Source: JAJDGF01 sp031549325
GTDB lineage: Bacteria; Bacillota; Clostridia; Christensenellales; Aristaeellaceae
Reading direction: 5' to 3'
Assembly: GCA_031549325.1 (NCBI GenBank)
Contig: JAVBQA010000074.1
Span: 1 to 64,000, forward strand
Length of the DNA stretch: 64,000 nt
Shown here: positions 25,127 through 33,391 of the stretch, in pieces
Position numbering within the stretch: position 1 is the stretch's first letter
Layout of the letters: every line of letters begins with the position of its first letter
Notes under the pieces: model-generated
Databases searched by the model: none
The model's input: only the letters and a program-made list of their open reading frames with translations
Told to the model about the DNA's origin: nothing
Position numbers and translations under genes: made by a program

Positions 25127-25807
25127 GTGCGGCGGATCTACATCTGTGAGGACGACGAGAGCATCCGCGAGCTGGTGCTGTACGCGCTGAAGTCGGGAGG
25201 ATTTCAGGGTTGCGGGTTCGAGGCGGGCGAGGCGCTGTTTCAGGCGCTGGAGGCGCAGGACCCGCCGGAGCTGCTGCTGCTGGATATCATGCTGCCCGGG
25301 GAGGATGGGTTGTCCATCCTGTCGAGGCTGCGGCGAAGCGCGCGGTTTCAGAACCTGCCCGTGATTCTGCTCACCGCCAAGGGCAGCGAGTACGACAAGG
25401 TGAAGGGGCTGGACGCCGGCGCGGACGATTACATCGCCAAGCCCTTTGGCGTAATGGAGCTTATGTCGCGCATCAACGCGGTGCTGCGGCGCGCAAGCCC
25501 CGCCGCCCAGACCGGCAGCACCCTCACCTACAAGGACCTGACGCAGGACGACGAGCGCCACGAGGTGACCGCGGGCGGCGAGCGGGTGACGCTGACGTTC
25601 AAGGAGTTCGAGCTGCTCAGGTATCTGCTGCTGAACCAGCGGATCGTGCTCAGCCGCGACCGCATCATGGAGGCGGTGTGGGGCTACGATTTCGAGGGCG
25701 AGAGCCGCACCGTGGACATGCACATCAAAACGCTGCGCCAAAAGCTGGGCGCGGCCGGGGCCTATATCGTGACGGTGCGCAACGTAGGCTACAAGATCGG
25801 AGAGTGA
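25127..25807 (+). CDS. PhoB/PhoP-type response regulator
   Basis: A 226-residue OmpR-family regulator. The receiver domain (1-120) has acidic residues at 8-10 (EDD), the phosphoacceptor Asp53 in LLLLDIMLPGEDG and the conserved Lys in YIAKPFG. The winged-helix DNA-binding domain (130-226) ends DMHIKTLRQKLG...VRNVGYKI. GTG 25127 is preferred because AAGGGG lies 8 bases upstream; an in-frame GTG at 25121 overlapping the phoU stop is possible. Its position between phoU and a kinase argues that it controls the phosphate regulon. Confidence 0.93.
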   Translation: MRRIYICEDDESIRELVLYALKSGGFQGCGFEAGEALFQALEAQDPPELLLLDIMLPGEDGLSILSRLRRSARFQNLPVILLTAKGSEYDKVKGLDAGADDYIAKPFGVMELMSRINAVLRRASPAAQTGSTLTYKDLTQDDERHEVTAGGERVTLTFKEFELLRYLLLNQRIVLSRDRIMEAVWGYDFEGESRTVDMHIKTLRQKLGAAGAYIVTVRNVGYKIGE

Positions 25808-25813
25808 TGGCAG

Positions 25814-27397
25814 TTGAGGCGAAGCATCTTCCGCTCCATGAGCGCGCTGATCCTGCTGGCGGTGGCGCTGCTGGCGGTGTTGTGGGGCGTGGCCCTGAAC
25901 AGTCAGATCCAGGACGAGCTCAAGAGCAGCCTGCGCAACCTGCGCGTGTCCATCATCACTCCGGACGGCGGCGTGAACTTCGACAACATGGCCGATCCGG
26001 CCACCATGGAGAACCACGCGGATCGTGAGGAGATTCAGGAGGCGCTGTCGGGCGGCGTGGGCCAGGGCGAGCGCGTGTCGAGCACGCTGGGCGAGCGGAC
26101 CTATTACTACGCCGAGCGCCTGACGGATGGGCGGGTGCTCAGGCTGTCGCTGACGACGGCCACAATCTACGCGCTGCTTTGGAGCCACATCCCGCTGGCG
26201 CTGCTGTGCCTGCTGCTGGTGTTGGGGCTTGCGTTTCTGGCGGCCAGGCGGCTGAGCGCGCGGGTGATCGCGCCCATCAACGCCGTGGATCTGGACAACC
26301 CGGAGGGCATCGGCATCGACGAGCTGGCGCCGTTCGCCCGCAAGATTGAGCAGCAGAGAGCCGAGATCGAAGGGCAGATGCAGGCGTTGAAGGCGCGCGC
26401 CAGCACCATCCAGGCGATCACCGAGAGCATGAAGGAAGGCCTGATCCTGGTGGATGAACACGGCGTGGCGCTGTCGGCCAACCAGAGTGCCGCCGGGATC
26501 TTCGGCGCGCGGACGCTTGTTGGCAAGCCCATGATCGAGGTGTGCCGCGACCTGTCGCTGAAGGGCCCGCTGGACGCCTGCCTTGCAGGGGAGGCGGGCC
26601 AGCTGCCGCTTCGGCGGGGCGGGCGCGTGTTCGAGGTGTACCTGAGCCCGGTTCAGGGCGTGGGCGCGGCGATCCTGTTCCTGGACCAGACCGACAAGCA
26701 CGAGGCCGAGCGCCAGCGCCGCGAGTTTTCGGCCAACGTGTCCCACGAGTTGAAGACCCCGCTGACGACGATCCTCGGGCTGTCCGAGATGATCGGGGGC
26801 GGCATGGCCGAGCAGCAGGATGTGCCCGGCTTTGGCAGCAAGATCCACGCGCAGGCCCAGCGCCTGCTGAACATCATCGACGACATCATCCGGCTGTCGG
26901 CGTTTGACGAGGGCGTGATGGAGCGCGAGTTCACCCGGTTCGACGCGCGCGCGCTGGCCGAGTCGGTGCTTTCCGGGTTCGAGCAGCAGGCGCGGCAGAA
27001 GGGCGTAAGCCTGGAGCTTGCGGGCTCCCCGGTATTCATCAGCGCCAATCGGCGCATGATGGACGAGCTGCTGACGAACCTCGTCGACAACGCCATCAAA
27101 TACAATGTCGACGGAGGCCGGGTGCTGGTGCGGGTGACCGAAGAGGGCGGAGACGTGGTGCTGGCTGTGCAGGACAGCGGCATCGGCATCGAGCGGCAGC
27201 ACCAGTCGCGCGTCTTCGAGCGATTCTATCGGGTGGATAAGTCGCGCTCGCAGAAGACCGGCGGCACCGGGCTCGGTCTCAGCATCGTGAAGCACGTGGT
27301 GGAGTTCCACCAGGGCGAGACAGAGATCAGGAGCGAGCCGGGCAAAGGCACGGAAATCATTTGCAGGATGCCCCTGGCGGGGCGCCCGAACCCGTAA
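25814..27397 (+). CDS. PhoR-type sensor histidine kinase
   Basis: About 527 residues: an N-terminal membrane segment (9-28), a short extracytoplasmic loop (30-110), a second membrane segment (118-138), a PAS domain (about 195-290, starting ITESMKEGLILVDEHG), HisKA with phosphoacceptor His311 (ANVSHELKTPLTTILGL), and HATPase_c with N box (LLTNLVDNAIKYN), G1 (DSGIGIE), F box (FERFYRVDKSR) and G2 (GGTGLGLSIVKHVV). The first in-frame start is TTG 25814; the Met eight codons later is an alternative. Last gene of the phosphate operon and partner of the preceding regulator. Confidence 0.93.
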   Translation: MRRSIFRSMSALILLAVALLAVLWGVALNSQIQDELKSSLRNLRVSIITPDGGVNFDNMADPATMENHADREEIQEALSGGVGQGERVSSTLGERTYYYAERLTDGRVLRLSLTTATIYALLWSHIPLALLCLLLVLGLAFLAARRLSARVIAPINAVDLDNPEGIGIDELAPFARKIEQQRAEIEGQMQALKARASTIQAITESMKEGLILVDEHGVALSANQSAAGIFGARTLVGKPMIEVCRDLSLKGPLDACLAGEAGQLPLRRGGRVFEVYLSPVQGVGAAILFLDQTDKHEAERQRREFSANVSHELKTPLTTILGLSEMIGGGMAEQQDVPGFGSKIHAQAQRLLNIIDDIIRLSAFDEGVMEREFTRFDARALAESVLSGFEQQARQKGVSLELAGSPVFISANRRMMDELLTNLVDNAIKYNVDGGRVLVRVTEEGGDVVLAVQDSGIGIERQHQSRVFERFYRVDKSRSQKTGGTGLGLSIVKHVVEFHQGETEIRSEPGKGTEIICRMPLAGRPNP

Positions 27398-27402
27398 CCT
27401 GC

Positions 27403-27508
27403 ATTGCACAAGACTTGCATTTCGCTGTCAAAAGACGCAGTGTTTTGACAGCCTGACAAGGGCTCCCTCCCGATGGCCGCGGCCATCGGGAGGGAGCCCT
27501 TGTGCAAT
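27403..27508. repeat. Compound inverted repeat with a 48-bp perfect palindrome
   Basis: Three nested or competing pairings were found. ATTGCACAAG (27403-27412) matches CTTGTGCAAT (27499-27508). CTGTCAAAA (27425-27433) matches TTTTGACAG (27443-27451). Bases 27456-27503 form a 48-bp perfect palindrome centred on GGCCGCGGCC. The outer arm and the palindrome share bases, so they cannot both form. It lies between convergent genes and probably serves as a bidirectional terminator, although there is no T tract. Confidence 0.75.
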
Positions 27509-27531
27509 ATTGCGCCAGGCGCTCCGCGCGC

Positions 27532-28755
27532 TTACTTCTTGTTGCCCGCCGCCAGCGCCTCGCGGATGCATGCCTGATGGACGGGGCAAATGCGGTCGGT
27601 GCCGTGGGTTCTGCTTTTGGTGAAGTGTATGCAGAAATGGCCGTCGAATTCGTTGCCCGCGATGGATCCCTGCCCGTGGTGCATGCAGTTCATCGACGCA
27701 GCATAGGTCTTGCCGCCGACCGACACCCAGATCGGGCGGCGCGCCCACGACCACCCGCCACAGGCGCTCTTCATTTTGCGCGTGTCGGAGGCCGTCAGCG
27801 GCTGCACGTCGGCGTGGTTGGTGCCGCCGCCGCGCCACACCTGAAACTGAATCCCGGTGCGCACGTCGGTCACCCGCGCCGTGTCACCCACGGAAAACAC
27901 CGAGCGGATGTCGCTCTCCCACCAGTTCGCGTTGATGATCTTGGCCGCCGGCGCGCCGCCCGAGACCTCGTCGCCATAGTCGGTCAGATCGGTCGCCCAC
28001 TTCCGATATTGGGGGGCGGCCTTATTGAACAGCACGAACAGCGTGTCCGTGTCCGCCCGTCCGGTGGGTTTCAGCCCGCAATACGCCTGGAAGCGCCTGA
28101 GCGCGTTAAACGTCATCTGCTTGTAATCGCCGGTGGGCTTCGCTTCCAGATATCCAAGTTTGTTCAACCGCCGCTGCATGACCATCACTTCGTCCCCGCT
28201 GGCGCCCGGCTTTAGAGCCTCTGGGCGCTTGGTTGCGGCGCTGAACATGGTCAGCCGGCTCTCCAGCGTGTAGCCCGTCTGACCTTCCACCAGCACCTTG
28301 GCCCAGCGTCCGTCGATGGCCTGCACCTCGACCTCTTCGCCCGGGTTGATGCGCCTGAGAATCGAGCTGGAAGCTTTTTGATCAAAGTGCAGATACGTAC
28401 CCTCCGTTACATAGGCCGTGCGGGGGAAGCGCATCTGCACCGCCAGCGTCGGGTAATCCGCGCTCAGATGGCTGCTGCGAACAAATCCCTGCGTTTGTTC
28501 GTATTGAATGACGGCCCAGTCGCCGTCGCTGGAAATCAGGCGCACATAGCTGCCCATCGGAAGCCTCGCCATCACCTGCGCGCTGGTCTTGGCCTTTTCG
28601 TACAGCTTGGCGTTTATCTTCATGTAGAAACTCTGCCCGGCGTCGCCACCCGCGTTGGGTTCGCGGTGCGCCAGCGCCGTTTGCGCGCAGACGCACGAAA
28701 TGAGCACCGCCACCAACATGGCCGTGACTCGGCGAAAAATTCCCTCAGGTACCAT
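27532..28755 (-). CDS. Secreted SH3/peptidoglycan-binding protein with unidentified C-terminal domain
   Basis: A 407-residue exported protein. The signal peptide spans residues 1-29 (ending ALA). Two bacterial SH3-like repeats (about 42-100 and 110-170) contain DGDWAVIQYEQTQGFV and DGRWAKVLVEGQTGY. A PG_binding_1 domain follows (about 183-245: GASGDEVMVMQRRLNKLGYL). The last 140 residues hold a conserved-looking domain with many His and Asp residues (GGTNHADVQPL, NCMHHGQGS, DGHFCIHFTKSRTHG) suggestive of a metal-dependent or lytic activity, which I cannot assign. Likely a cell-wall enzyme. A promoter lies at 28822-28850. Confidence 0.85.
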   Translation of the reverse strand: MVPEGIFRRVTAMLVAVLISCVCAQTALAHREPNAGGDAGQSFYMKINAKLYEKAKTSAQVMARLPMGSYVRLISSDGDWAVIQYEQTQGFVRSSHLSADYPTLAVQMRFPRTAYVTEGTYLHFDQKASSSILRRINPGEEVEVQAIDGRWAKVLVEGQTGYTLESRLTMFSAATKRPEALKPGASGDEVMVMQRRLNKLGYLEAKPTGDYKQMTFNALRRFQAYCGLKPTGRADTDTLFVLFNKAAPQYRKWATDLTDYGDEVSGGAPAAKIINANWWESDIRSVFSVGDTARVTDVRTGIQFQVWRGGGTNHADVQPLTASDTRKMKSACGGWSWARRPIWVSVGGKTYAASMNCMHHGQGSIAGNEFDGHFCIHFTKSRTHGTDRICPVHQACIREALAAGNKK

Positions 28756-28821
28756 TGCGCATGCTCCCTTTGTGTCGAAGGCCTGTTTGTTTATAGTTGT
28801 TTAGCGTCTGATATATTCCAA

Positions 28822-28850
28822 ATTATATTACAAAATGTTTAAGTAATCAA
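28822..28850 (-). promoter_or_regulatory. Promoter for the SH3/peptidoglycan-binding protein
   Basis: Minus strand TTGATT (28845-28850), 17-base spacer, TATAAT (28822-28827), about 65 bases before the start codon. Confidence 0.7.
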
Positions 28851-28888
28851 GAGTTTACCGACATATTTAATCATTGTGGCGGTCATGC

Positions 28889-28917
28889 TTGAAATTTTTG
28901 GCTGATTGCGGTAAGAT
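28889..28917 (+). promoter_or_regulatory. Promoter for the SDR dehydrogenase
   Basis: TTGAAA (28889-28894), 17-base spacer, TAAGAT (28912-28917). Divergent from the preceding promoter. Confidence 0.6.
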
Positions 28918-28952
28918 GCGATCAACAAGCCGAATGAGAAAGGGTGGAGTGC

Positions 28953-29729
28953 ATGGGTATTCTTGAGAAGATGCGGCTGGATGGAAAGAAGGGTTTTGTG
29001 ACCGGAGGCGCGCGCGGCATCGGCAAGAGCGTCGCGCTGGCGCTGTGCGAGGCGGGCGCGGACATCGCCATCGTGGACACGGACATCGACGAGGCGCAAA
29101 AGACCGCCGCCTGGCTGACCCAGGAAACCGGGCGCGACGCGTTCGCCATAAAGACCGACGTGACGTCTCCGGACGACGTGGGCGAGATGACCAACGCGGT
29201 TCTTCAGCGCTATGGGCGGCTGGATATCGCGTTTTGTAACGCGGGCATTTGCATCAATGTGCCCGCCGCCGAGATGACCTATGAGCAGTGGAAAAAGGTC
29301 GTCGACGTGAACCTGAACGGCGTATTCCTGACGGCCCAGGCCGCGGGCAAGGTGATGCTCAAGCAGGGCTCAGGTTCCATCATCAACACCGCGTCCATGT
29401 CCGGGCACATCGTCAACGTGCCTCAGCCCCAGTGTGCGTACAACGCCTCCAAGGCGGGCGTGATCCAGCTGACCAAGTCGTTCGCCGTCGAGTGGGCCAC
29501 CAAGGGCGTGCGCGTGAACTCCATCAGCCCGGGCTATATCGGCACCGAGCTGATCCTGGCCGCGCCCCACCTGAAGGCGCTGATCGACGAGTGGAACGCC
29601 ATGGCGCCCATGCACCGGTTGGGCAAGCCCGAGGAGCTGCAGGCCATCGTGGTGTACCTGGCGGGCGACATGTCCAGCTTCACCACCGGTTCCGACTTCG
29701 TGGTCGACGGCGCGTTCACCGCATTCTAG
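28953..29729 (+). CDS. Short-chain dehydrogenase/reductase, probably polyol or sugar
   Basis: A 258-residue classical SDR. The cofactor motif TGGARGIG is at residues 17-24, an acidic VDTDID after the second strand suggests NAD preference, NAG is present, and the catalytic set is Ser in NTASMSGH, Tyr163 and Lys167 (YNASK). The C-terminus ends SDFVVDGAFTAF. It resembles arabitol/sorbitol or gluconate dehydrogenases of the GolD type. ATG 28953 follows AAGGGTGGAG; a GTG three codons earlier is possible. It precedes a sugar-alcohol-like transporter and two zinc dehydrogenases, which supports a role in polyol oxidation. Confidence 0.92.
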   Translation: MGILEKMRLDGKKGFVTGGARGIGKSVALALCEAGADIAIVDTDIDEAQKTAAWLTQETGRDAFAIKTDVTSPDDVGEMTNAVLQRYGRLDIAFCNAGICINVPAAEMTYEQWKKVVDVNLNGVFLTAQAAGKVMLKQGSGSIINTASMSGHIVNVPQPQCAYNASKAGVIQLTKSFAVEWATKGVRVNSISPGYIGTELILAAPHLKALIDEWNAMAPMHRLGKPEELQAIVVYLAGDMSSFTTGSDFVVDGAFTAF

Positions 29730-29752
29730 AAACGCCCAGAGGCGCTAAAGAA

Positions 29753-29778
29753 AACGTCACAGTACGTGGCGTTTTTTT
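29753..29778 (+). terminator. Terminator after the SDR gene
   Basis: 8-bp stem AACGTCAC/GTGGCGTT (29753-29760, 29766-29773, one G-T pair) running into seven T residues. Confidence 0.8.
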
Positions 29779-29827
29779 GTGTTTTTGATCCATATGAAGC
29801 GAAAAATACCGGCATTTAATCCATTGA

Positions 29828-29856
29828 TTGACAACGGACTTTACATGGTGTATGAT
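29828..29856 (+). promoter_or_regulatory. Promoter of the polyol-type ABC transporter operon
   Basis: TTGACA (29828-29833), 17-base spacer, TATGAT (29851-29856). The leader to the ATG at 29980 is about 115 bases. Confidence 0.85.
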
Positions 29857-29979
29857 AAGTACATTCCCGATGAAAAACAAACAGGCCGACTCAAAAAAGT
29901 TTAGCGCTTTGTGGTTTTTGCAGCCGGAAAGGCTGCCGAAATAGAAATGAAGGCGACTTTTAAGGAGGGTGTTTTTGTT

Positions 29980-31341
29980 ATGAGGAGGACCTTATCCCTG
30001 GTGCTGGCCGTGCTGATGGTGATCACGCTGATGCCCGCGTTCGCGCAGGCGCAGAGCAAGGTGGTCGTGAACATCGCGCTGGCGAACAACCCGCTGTCTC
30101 AGGGCCTGGCCGAACTCGCGAAAGAGCACTACAAGAGCGAAACCGCCGAAATCAACATCGCCATCCTGCCGGAAAACGACCTGCGCGAGAAGCTGACCAC
30201 CGAGGCGTCCTCGGGCGGCAACGCGTATGACATGTTCTACATCGGGCCGTATGAGGCGCAGAACTGGGCCAAGAACGGCTGGCTGGAGAACCTGGAACCT
30301 TTCTTCGCGGCCATGACTGACGAGCAAAAAGCCTGGTACGATGTGGACGACATGATCCAGGGCATGTTGGGCTCGGTGTCGCTGGACGGCGCGAAGTACG
30401 CCATCCCGTACTATGGCGAGTCGTCCTTCATCATGTACAACAAGGAGCTGTTCGAGAAGGCTGGCCTGACCATGCCGGACGAACCCACCTGGGACGAGAT
30501 CTATGAGCTGGCCAAGAAGGTCGACGCGCTGGACGGCGACGCCCAGCCCGGCGGCGACATCATCGGCATGACCATGCGCGGCATGCCCGGCTGGGGCATG
30601 AGCGGCGCGCCGTTCGTGACCATGATCAACGCGTTCGGCGGCCAGTTCTACGATATGGAGTGGAACGCCACCGTCAACACCCCCGAGCAGAAGGGCGCTT
30701 GGGAAATGTACAAAAAGATCCTGCGCGAAGCGGGCCAGCCGGACATCCTGTCCTACTCCTACAACGAGTGCATCGCGCTGATGCTGACCGGCAAGTGCGG
30801 CATCTACTACGACGCCACCTCCATCTGCTCCGGCTTTGAGGCCGAGGGCTCTCCGATCAAGGGCAAGATGGGCTACGTCGCCGCCCCCAGCCAGGTCATG
30901 AAGAAGAACACCTCCTGGCTGTGGAACTGGTCCATGGGCATCAACCCGAAGTCCGAGCACAAGCAGGAGGTCTTTGACTTCATGCTGTGGGCCACCTCGA
31001 AGGACTTCATCAAGCTGACCCTCGAGAAAGACCCGTCCGGCGCGATCACGCCGCAGGCATCCCGTTCGTCCACCTACAAGCTGCCCGAGTACGCCGATGT
31101 GCCCTATGCCCCGGCCACGCTGAAGGCGCTTGAGGGCATGGACTTCAACAACCCCTGCCTGAACCCGGTGCCGTACACCGGACTTCAGTACATCGCCATT
31201 CCCGAATTCGCCGATGCGGGCGATAAGATGACCCAGTGGCTGGCCGAGTTCGTGACCGACCAGATCACGGTGGAGCAGGCGCTGGAGAACACCCAGAAGC
31301 TGTTTGAGGAGATCGCCGTGGAGGGCGAATACAAGAGCTGA
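29980..31341 (+). CDS. Extracellular solute-binding protein, family 1 (polyol/sugar)
   Basis: A 453-residue binding protein. The signal peptide (1-24) ends AQA with no lipobox cysteine. The mature protein has the family-1 layout: YDMFYIGPYEAQNWAKNGWL, then YAIPYYGESSFIMYNKELFEKAG in the hinge region, and the later FMLWATSKDF segment. It is most like mannitol/sorbitol-binding proteins (SmoE type), a guess supported by the neighbouring dehydrogenases. AAGGAGG lies upstream of ATG 29980. It is followed by two permease genes but no ATPase gene. Confidence 0.92.
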   Translation: MRRTLSLVLAVLMVITLMPAFAQAQSKVVVNIALANNPLSQGLAELAKEHYKSETAEINIAILPENDLREKLTTEASSGGNAYDMFYIGPYEAQNWAKNGWLENLEPFFAAMTDEQKAWYDVDDMIQGMLGSVSLDGAKYAIPYYGESSFIMYNKELFEKAGLTMPDEPTWDEIYELAKKVDALDGDAQPGGDIIGMTMRGMPGWGMSGAPFVTMINAFGGQFYDMEWNATVNTPEQKGAWEMYKKILREAGQPDILSYSYNECIALMLTGKCGIYYDATSICSGFEAEGSPIKGKMGYVAAPSQVMKKNTSWLWNWSMGINPKSEHKQEVFDFMLWATSKDFIKLTLEKDPSGAITPQASRSSTYKLPEYADVPYAPATLKALEGMDFNNPCLNPVPYTGLQYIAIPEFADAGDKMTQWLAEFVTDQITVEQALENTQKLFEEIAVEGEYKS

Positions 31342-31355
31342 TTCCGTGGATCTTC

Positions 31356-31384
31356 AAAGGGACGGGGCGCCGCCTCGTCCCTTT
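31356..31384 (+). other. Stem-loop between binding protein and permease genes
   Basis: A 13-bp stem (31356-31368 with 31372-31384, one G-T pair) and GCC loop, with no T run. Probably an mRNA-stabilising or weakly attenuating hairpin that favours the binding protein. Confidence 0.6.
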
Positions 31385-31415
31385 GTCCAATTTAGAGCCA
31401 AGGCAGGTGAAGCCC

Positions 31416-32312
31416 ATGGAACGCAAGCTTGGAAACAAACGCTACACCGACAAGTACTTCGCGCTGCCCGCGATCCTCTGGGTGGCCGTCACAACCCAGA
31501 TTCCGTTCCTGATCACCATCGTGTTTTCCGCGCTGAAGTGGAACATGTCCCGGCCCGACCTCGGCGTCTCCTTTACCTGGCTGAACAACTATCAATACTA
31601 CTTCTGGGGCAGCGGCAGCGCCGAGTTCTGGGTGATCGTGTGGCAGACGGTTCTGCTCACGCTGCTCGCCCTGGCGCTGTGCACGTGCATCGGGTTTCTG
31701 GTCTCGCTGCTGCTGGACCACGAGATCCCCGGCATCAACATCGTGCGCACGCTGATCCTGGGGCCATTCTTTGTCATGTCAACCGCCAGCGGCGTGATCT
31801 GGAAGACCACGATCCTGAACACCACGTTTGGCTGGTATGGATATATTTGCAAGCTCATCGGCGCCACGCCCATCGATTTCATCAGCTACCACTCGCTGCA
31901 GCTGATCGCGTTTTTGTTTGTCTGGCAGTGGATGCCGTTCTTCGTGCTGGTGATCCTGTCGGGACTGCAAGGCATCTCGCAGGACGTGCTGGAGAGCGCG
32001 CGGATCGACGGCTGCAACTGGGGCGTGCTCACCTTCAAGATCAAGCTGCCCATGATCCTGAACCACATGCAGGTGGCGGTGATGCTGGGCATGATTTTCA
32101 TCGTAAAGGAGTTCGGCTTGATCCTGGTGACCACCGCCGGCGGGCCGGGCACGCGGTCCTACACGCTGCCGTTTTACGTGTACAAGATCGTGTTCAGCGC
32201 CAATCAGGTGGGGCGCGCGGCGGCGGTGGCCGTGATTACGGTGCTGATCACCATGGTGGCCGTGCAGCTGCTGTACCGCGCGATCAAGAAGCGCCGCGCG
32301 CTGTATGAGTGA
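31416..32312 (+). CDS. Sugar/polyol ABC transporter permease (MalF/SmoF type)
   Basis: A 298-residue permease with six membrane segments. The EAA coupling loop is VLESARIDGCNWGVLTFKIKLP. The start ATG 31416 (MERKLGNKRY) follows AGGCAGGTGAAG. It forms a heterodimer with the next product. The stop overlaps a GTG at 32309 of the following frame. Confidence 0.93.
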   Translation: MERKLGNKRYTDKYFALPAILWVAVTTQIPFLITIVFSALKWNMSRPDLGVSFTWLNNYQYYFWGSGSAEFWVIVWQTVLLTLLALALCTCIGFLVSLLLDHEIPGINIVRTLILGPFFVMSTASGVIWKTTILNTTFGWYGYICKLIGATPIDFISYHSLQLIAFLFVWQWMPFFVLVILSGLQGISQDVLESARIDGCNWGVLTFKIKLPMILNHMQVAVMLGMIFIVKEFGLILVTTAGGPGTRSYTLPFYVYKIVFSANQVGRAAAVAVITVLITMVAVQLLYRAIKKRRALYE

Positions 32313-32326
32313 GGGAGATGACGCAG

Positions 32327-33202
32327 ATGACGACATCGAATCCGCGCACGCTGGCGCAGATCAACCGCGGCATCCGCATGCGGAAACTCGGGCGCAAGAC
32401 AACTTTAGCCATCGTGTGCTACGGCTTTGGGATCCTGTATTTCTTTCCGATCCTGTACATGTTCCTGACCGGCTTCAAGACCGAGATGCAGGCCGCCTCC
32501 CCGGCGCTGCTGTTCGATCCGACGCTCGAGACCTTCCGGAAGGTGCTCAGCAGCCCGGACATGTACGCCAACCTGAAAAACTCGGTGTTTCAGGTGCTGA
32601 CATCCACGCTGATCTCGCTGGTGCTGGGGATTCCGGCGGCGTTCGTGCTGCAGTTCGGACGCTTCAAAAAGGCCAGCACCAACGACAGCATGTACCTGTG
32701 GTTCATCACCACCATCCTGCTGCCCCCGGTGGCGGTGCTGCTGCCGCTGTATTTCACCTATCAGCAACTGAACCTGCACGGCAGCCTGTTCGGGCTGACG
32801 ATCGTGTACGTGGGGTTCCATCTGCCGCTGGTGGTGTGGATGGTGCACTCGTTCCTGGCCGATATTCCGGCCTCGCTGATCGAGGCCAGCGAGATCGACG
32901 GCTGCACCCGCTTTCAGCAGCTGGGCTTCGTGGTGCTTCCGCTGGCGCGCACGGGCGCCTTCACCGCCGGGCTGCTGGTGGCGGTGTTCATCTGGAACGA
33001 GTTCTTCCTGGGGTTCAATCTGACGACGAACCAAACCGCCACGCTGCCGGTCTACATGGCGCGCTTCCGCGAGCAGCAGGGCCAGTTCACCGCGCAGCTG
33101 TCGGCCAGCTCCACCATCTCGGTGCTGCCCGCCATTCTGCTCGGCTGGCTGACCCAAAAATCGCTTGTGAAAGGCTTGACGATGGGGGCTGTGAAGGGTT
33201 AG
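32327..33202 (+). CDS. Sugar/polyol ABC transporter permease (MalG/SmoG type)
   Basis: A 291-residue permease with six membrane segments and the EAA loop LIEASEIDGCTRFQQLGFVVLP. The C-terminus (SLVKGLTMGAVKG) is typical of MalG-type proteins. ATG 32327 is preferred since GGGAG lies 9 bases upstream; in-frame starts at 32309 (GTG, overlapping the previous stop) and 32318 exist. No ABC ATPase gene follows, so a shared MsmX-like ATPase from elsewhere is needed. Confidence 0.92.
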   Translation: MTTSNPRTLAQINRGIRMRKLGRKTTLAIVCYGFGILYFFPILYMFLTGFKTEMQAASPALLFDPTLETFRKVLSSPDMYANLKNSVFQVLTSTLISLVLGIPAAFVLQFGRFKKASTNDSMYLWFITTILLPPVAVLLPLYFTYQQLNLHGSLFGLTIVYVGFHLPLVVWMVHSFLADIPASLIEASEIDGCTRFQQLGFVVLPLARTGAFTAGLLVAVFIWNEFFLGFNLTTNQTATLPVYMARFREQQGQFTAQLSASSTISVLPAILLGWLTQKSLVKGLTMGAVKG

Positions 33203-33262
33203 AATGGGCACAAAGACACCTATACAAGGATCCAGGCGGCGGGAAAGGTTCATGTGCGGGGC

Positions 33263-33372
33263 GACGCGAGCCCAGTGTGGCGGCGTATGCGCGCCGCACG
33301 AGCTGGGCGTAGCGTCACCACAGCAGACGGGCCTTTCCTGGCGGCTTGAGACCGGGGAACACCGCCACACTG
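33263..33372 (+). other. Candidate regulatory RNA upstream of the zinc dehydrogenases
   Basis: In the 189-base gap two exclusive foldings are visible. One is a long imperfect hairpin 33263-33316: GACGC and GCCCAG on the left pair with CTGGGC and GCGTC on the right, closing an inner GTG-CGGCG/CGCCGCAC stem. The other pairs CAGTGTGGCGG (33273-33283) exactly with CCGCCACACTG (33362-33372), just before the AGGAGG ribosome site at 33379. This is a riboswitch-like arrangement of unknown class. Confidence 0.35.
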
Positions 33373-33391
33373 TGCGTCAGGAGGTAGACCA

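Noticed and set aside
24447..27397. Separate promoter for the phoU-phoB-phoR genes
   Set aside because: Gene ends overlap or lie within a few bases and no convincing -35/-10 pair was seen, so they are treated as part of the pst operon.
25046..27409. Very long minus-strand open frame (787 codons) opposite the PhoB and PhoR genes
   Set aside because: It is a shadow of two convincing genes; its translation is low-complexity His/Gln/Arg-rich and has no ribosome site or conserved block.
33203..33391. Known riboswitch class upstream of the zinc dehydrogenases
   Set aside because: Alternative helices are present, but none of the conserved cores I know (purine, TPP, SAM, cobalamin, glycine, guanidine, preQ1) could be recognised.
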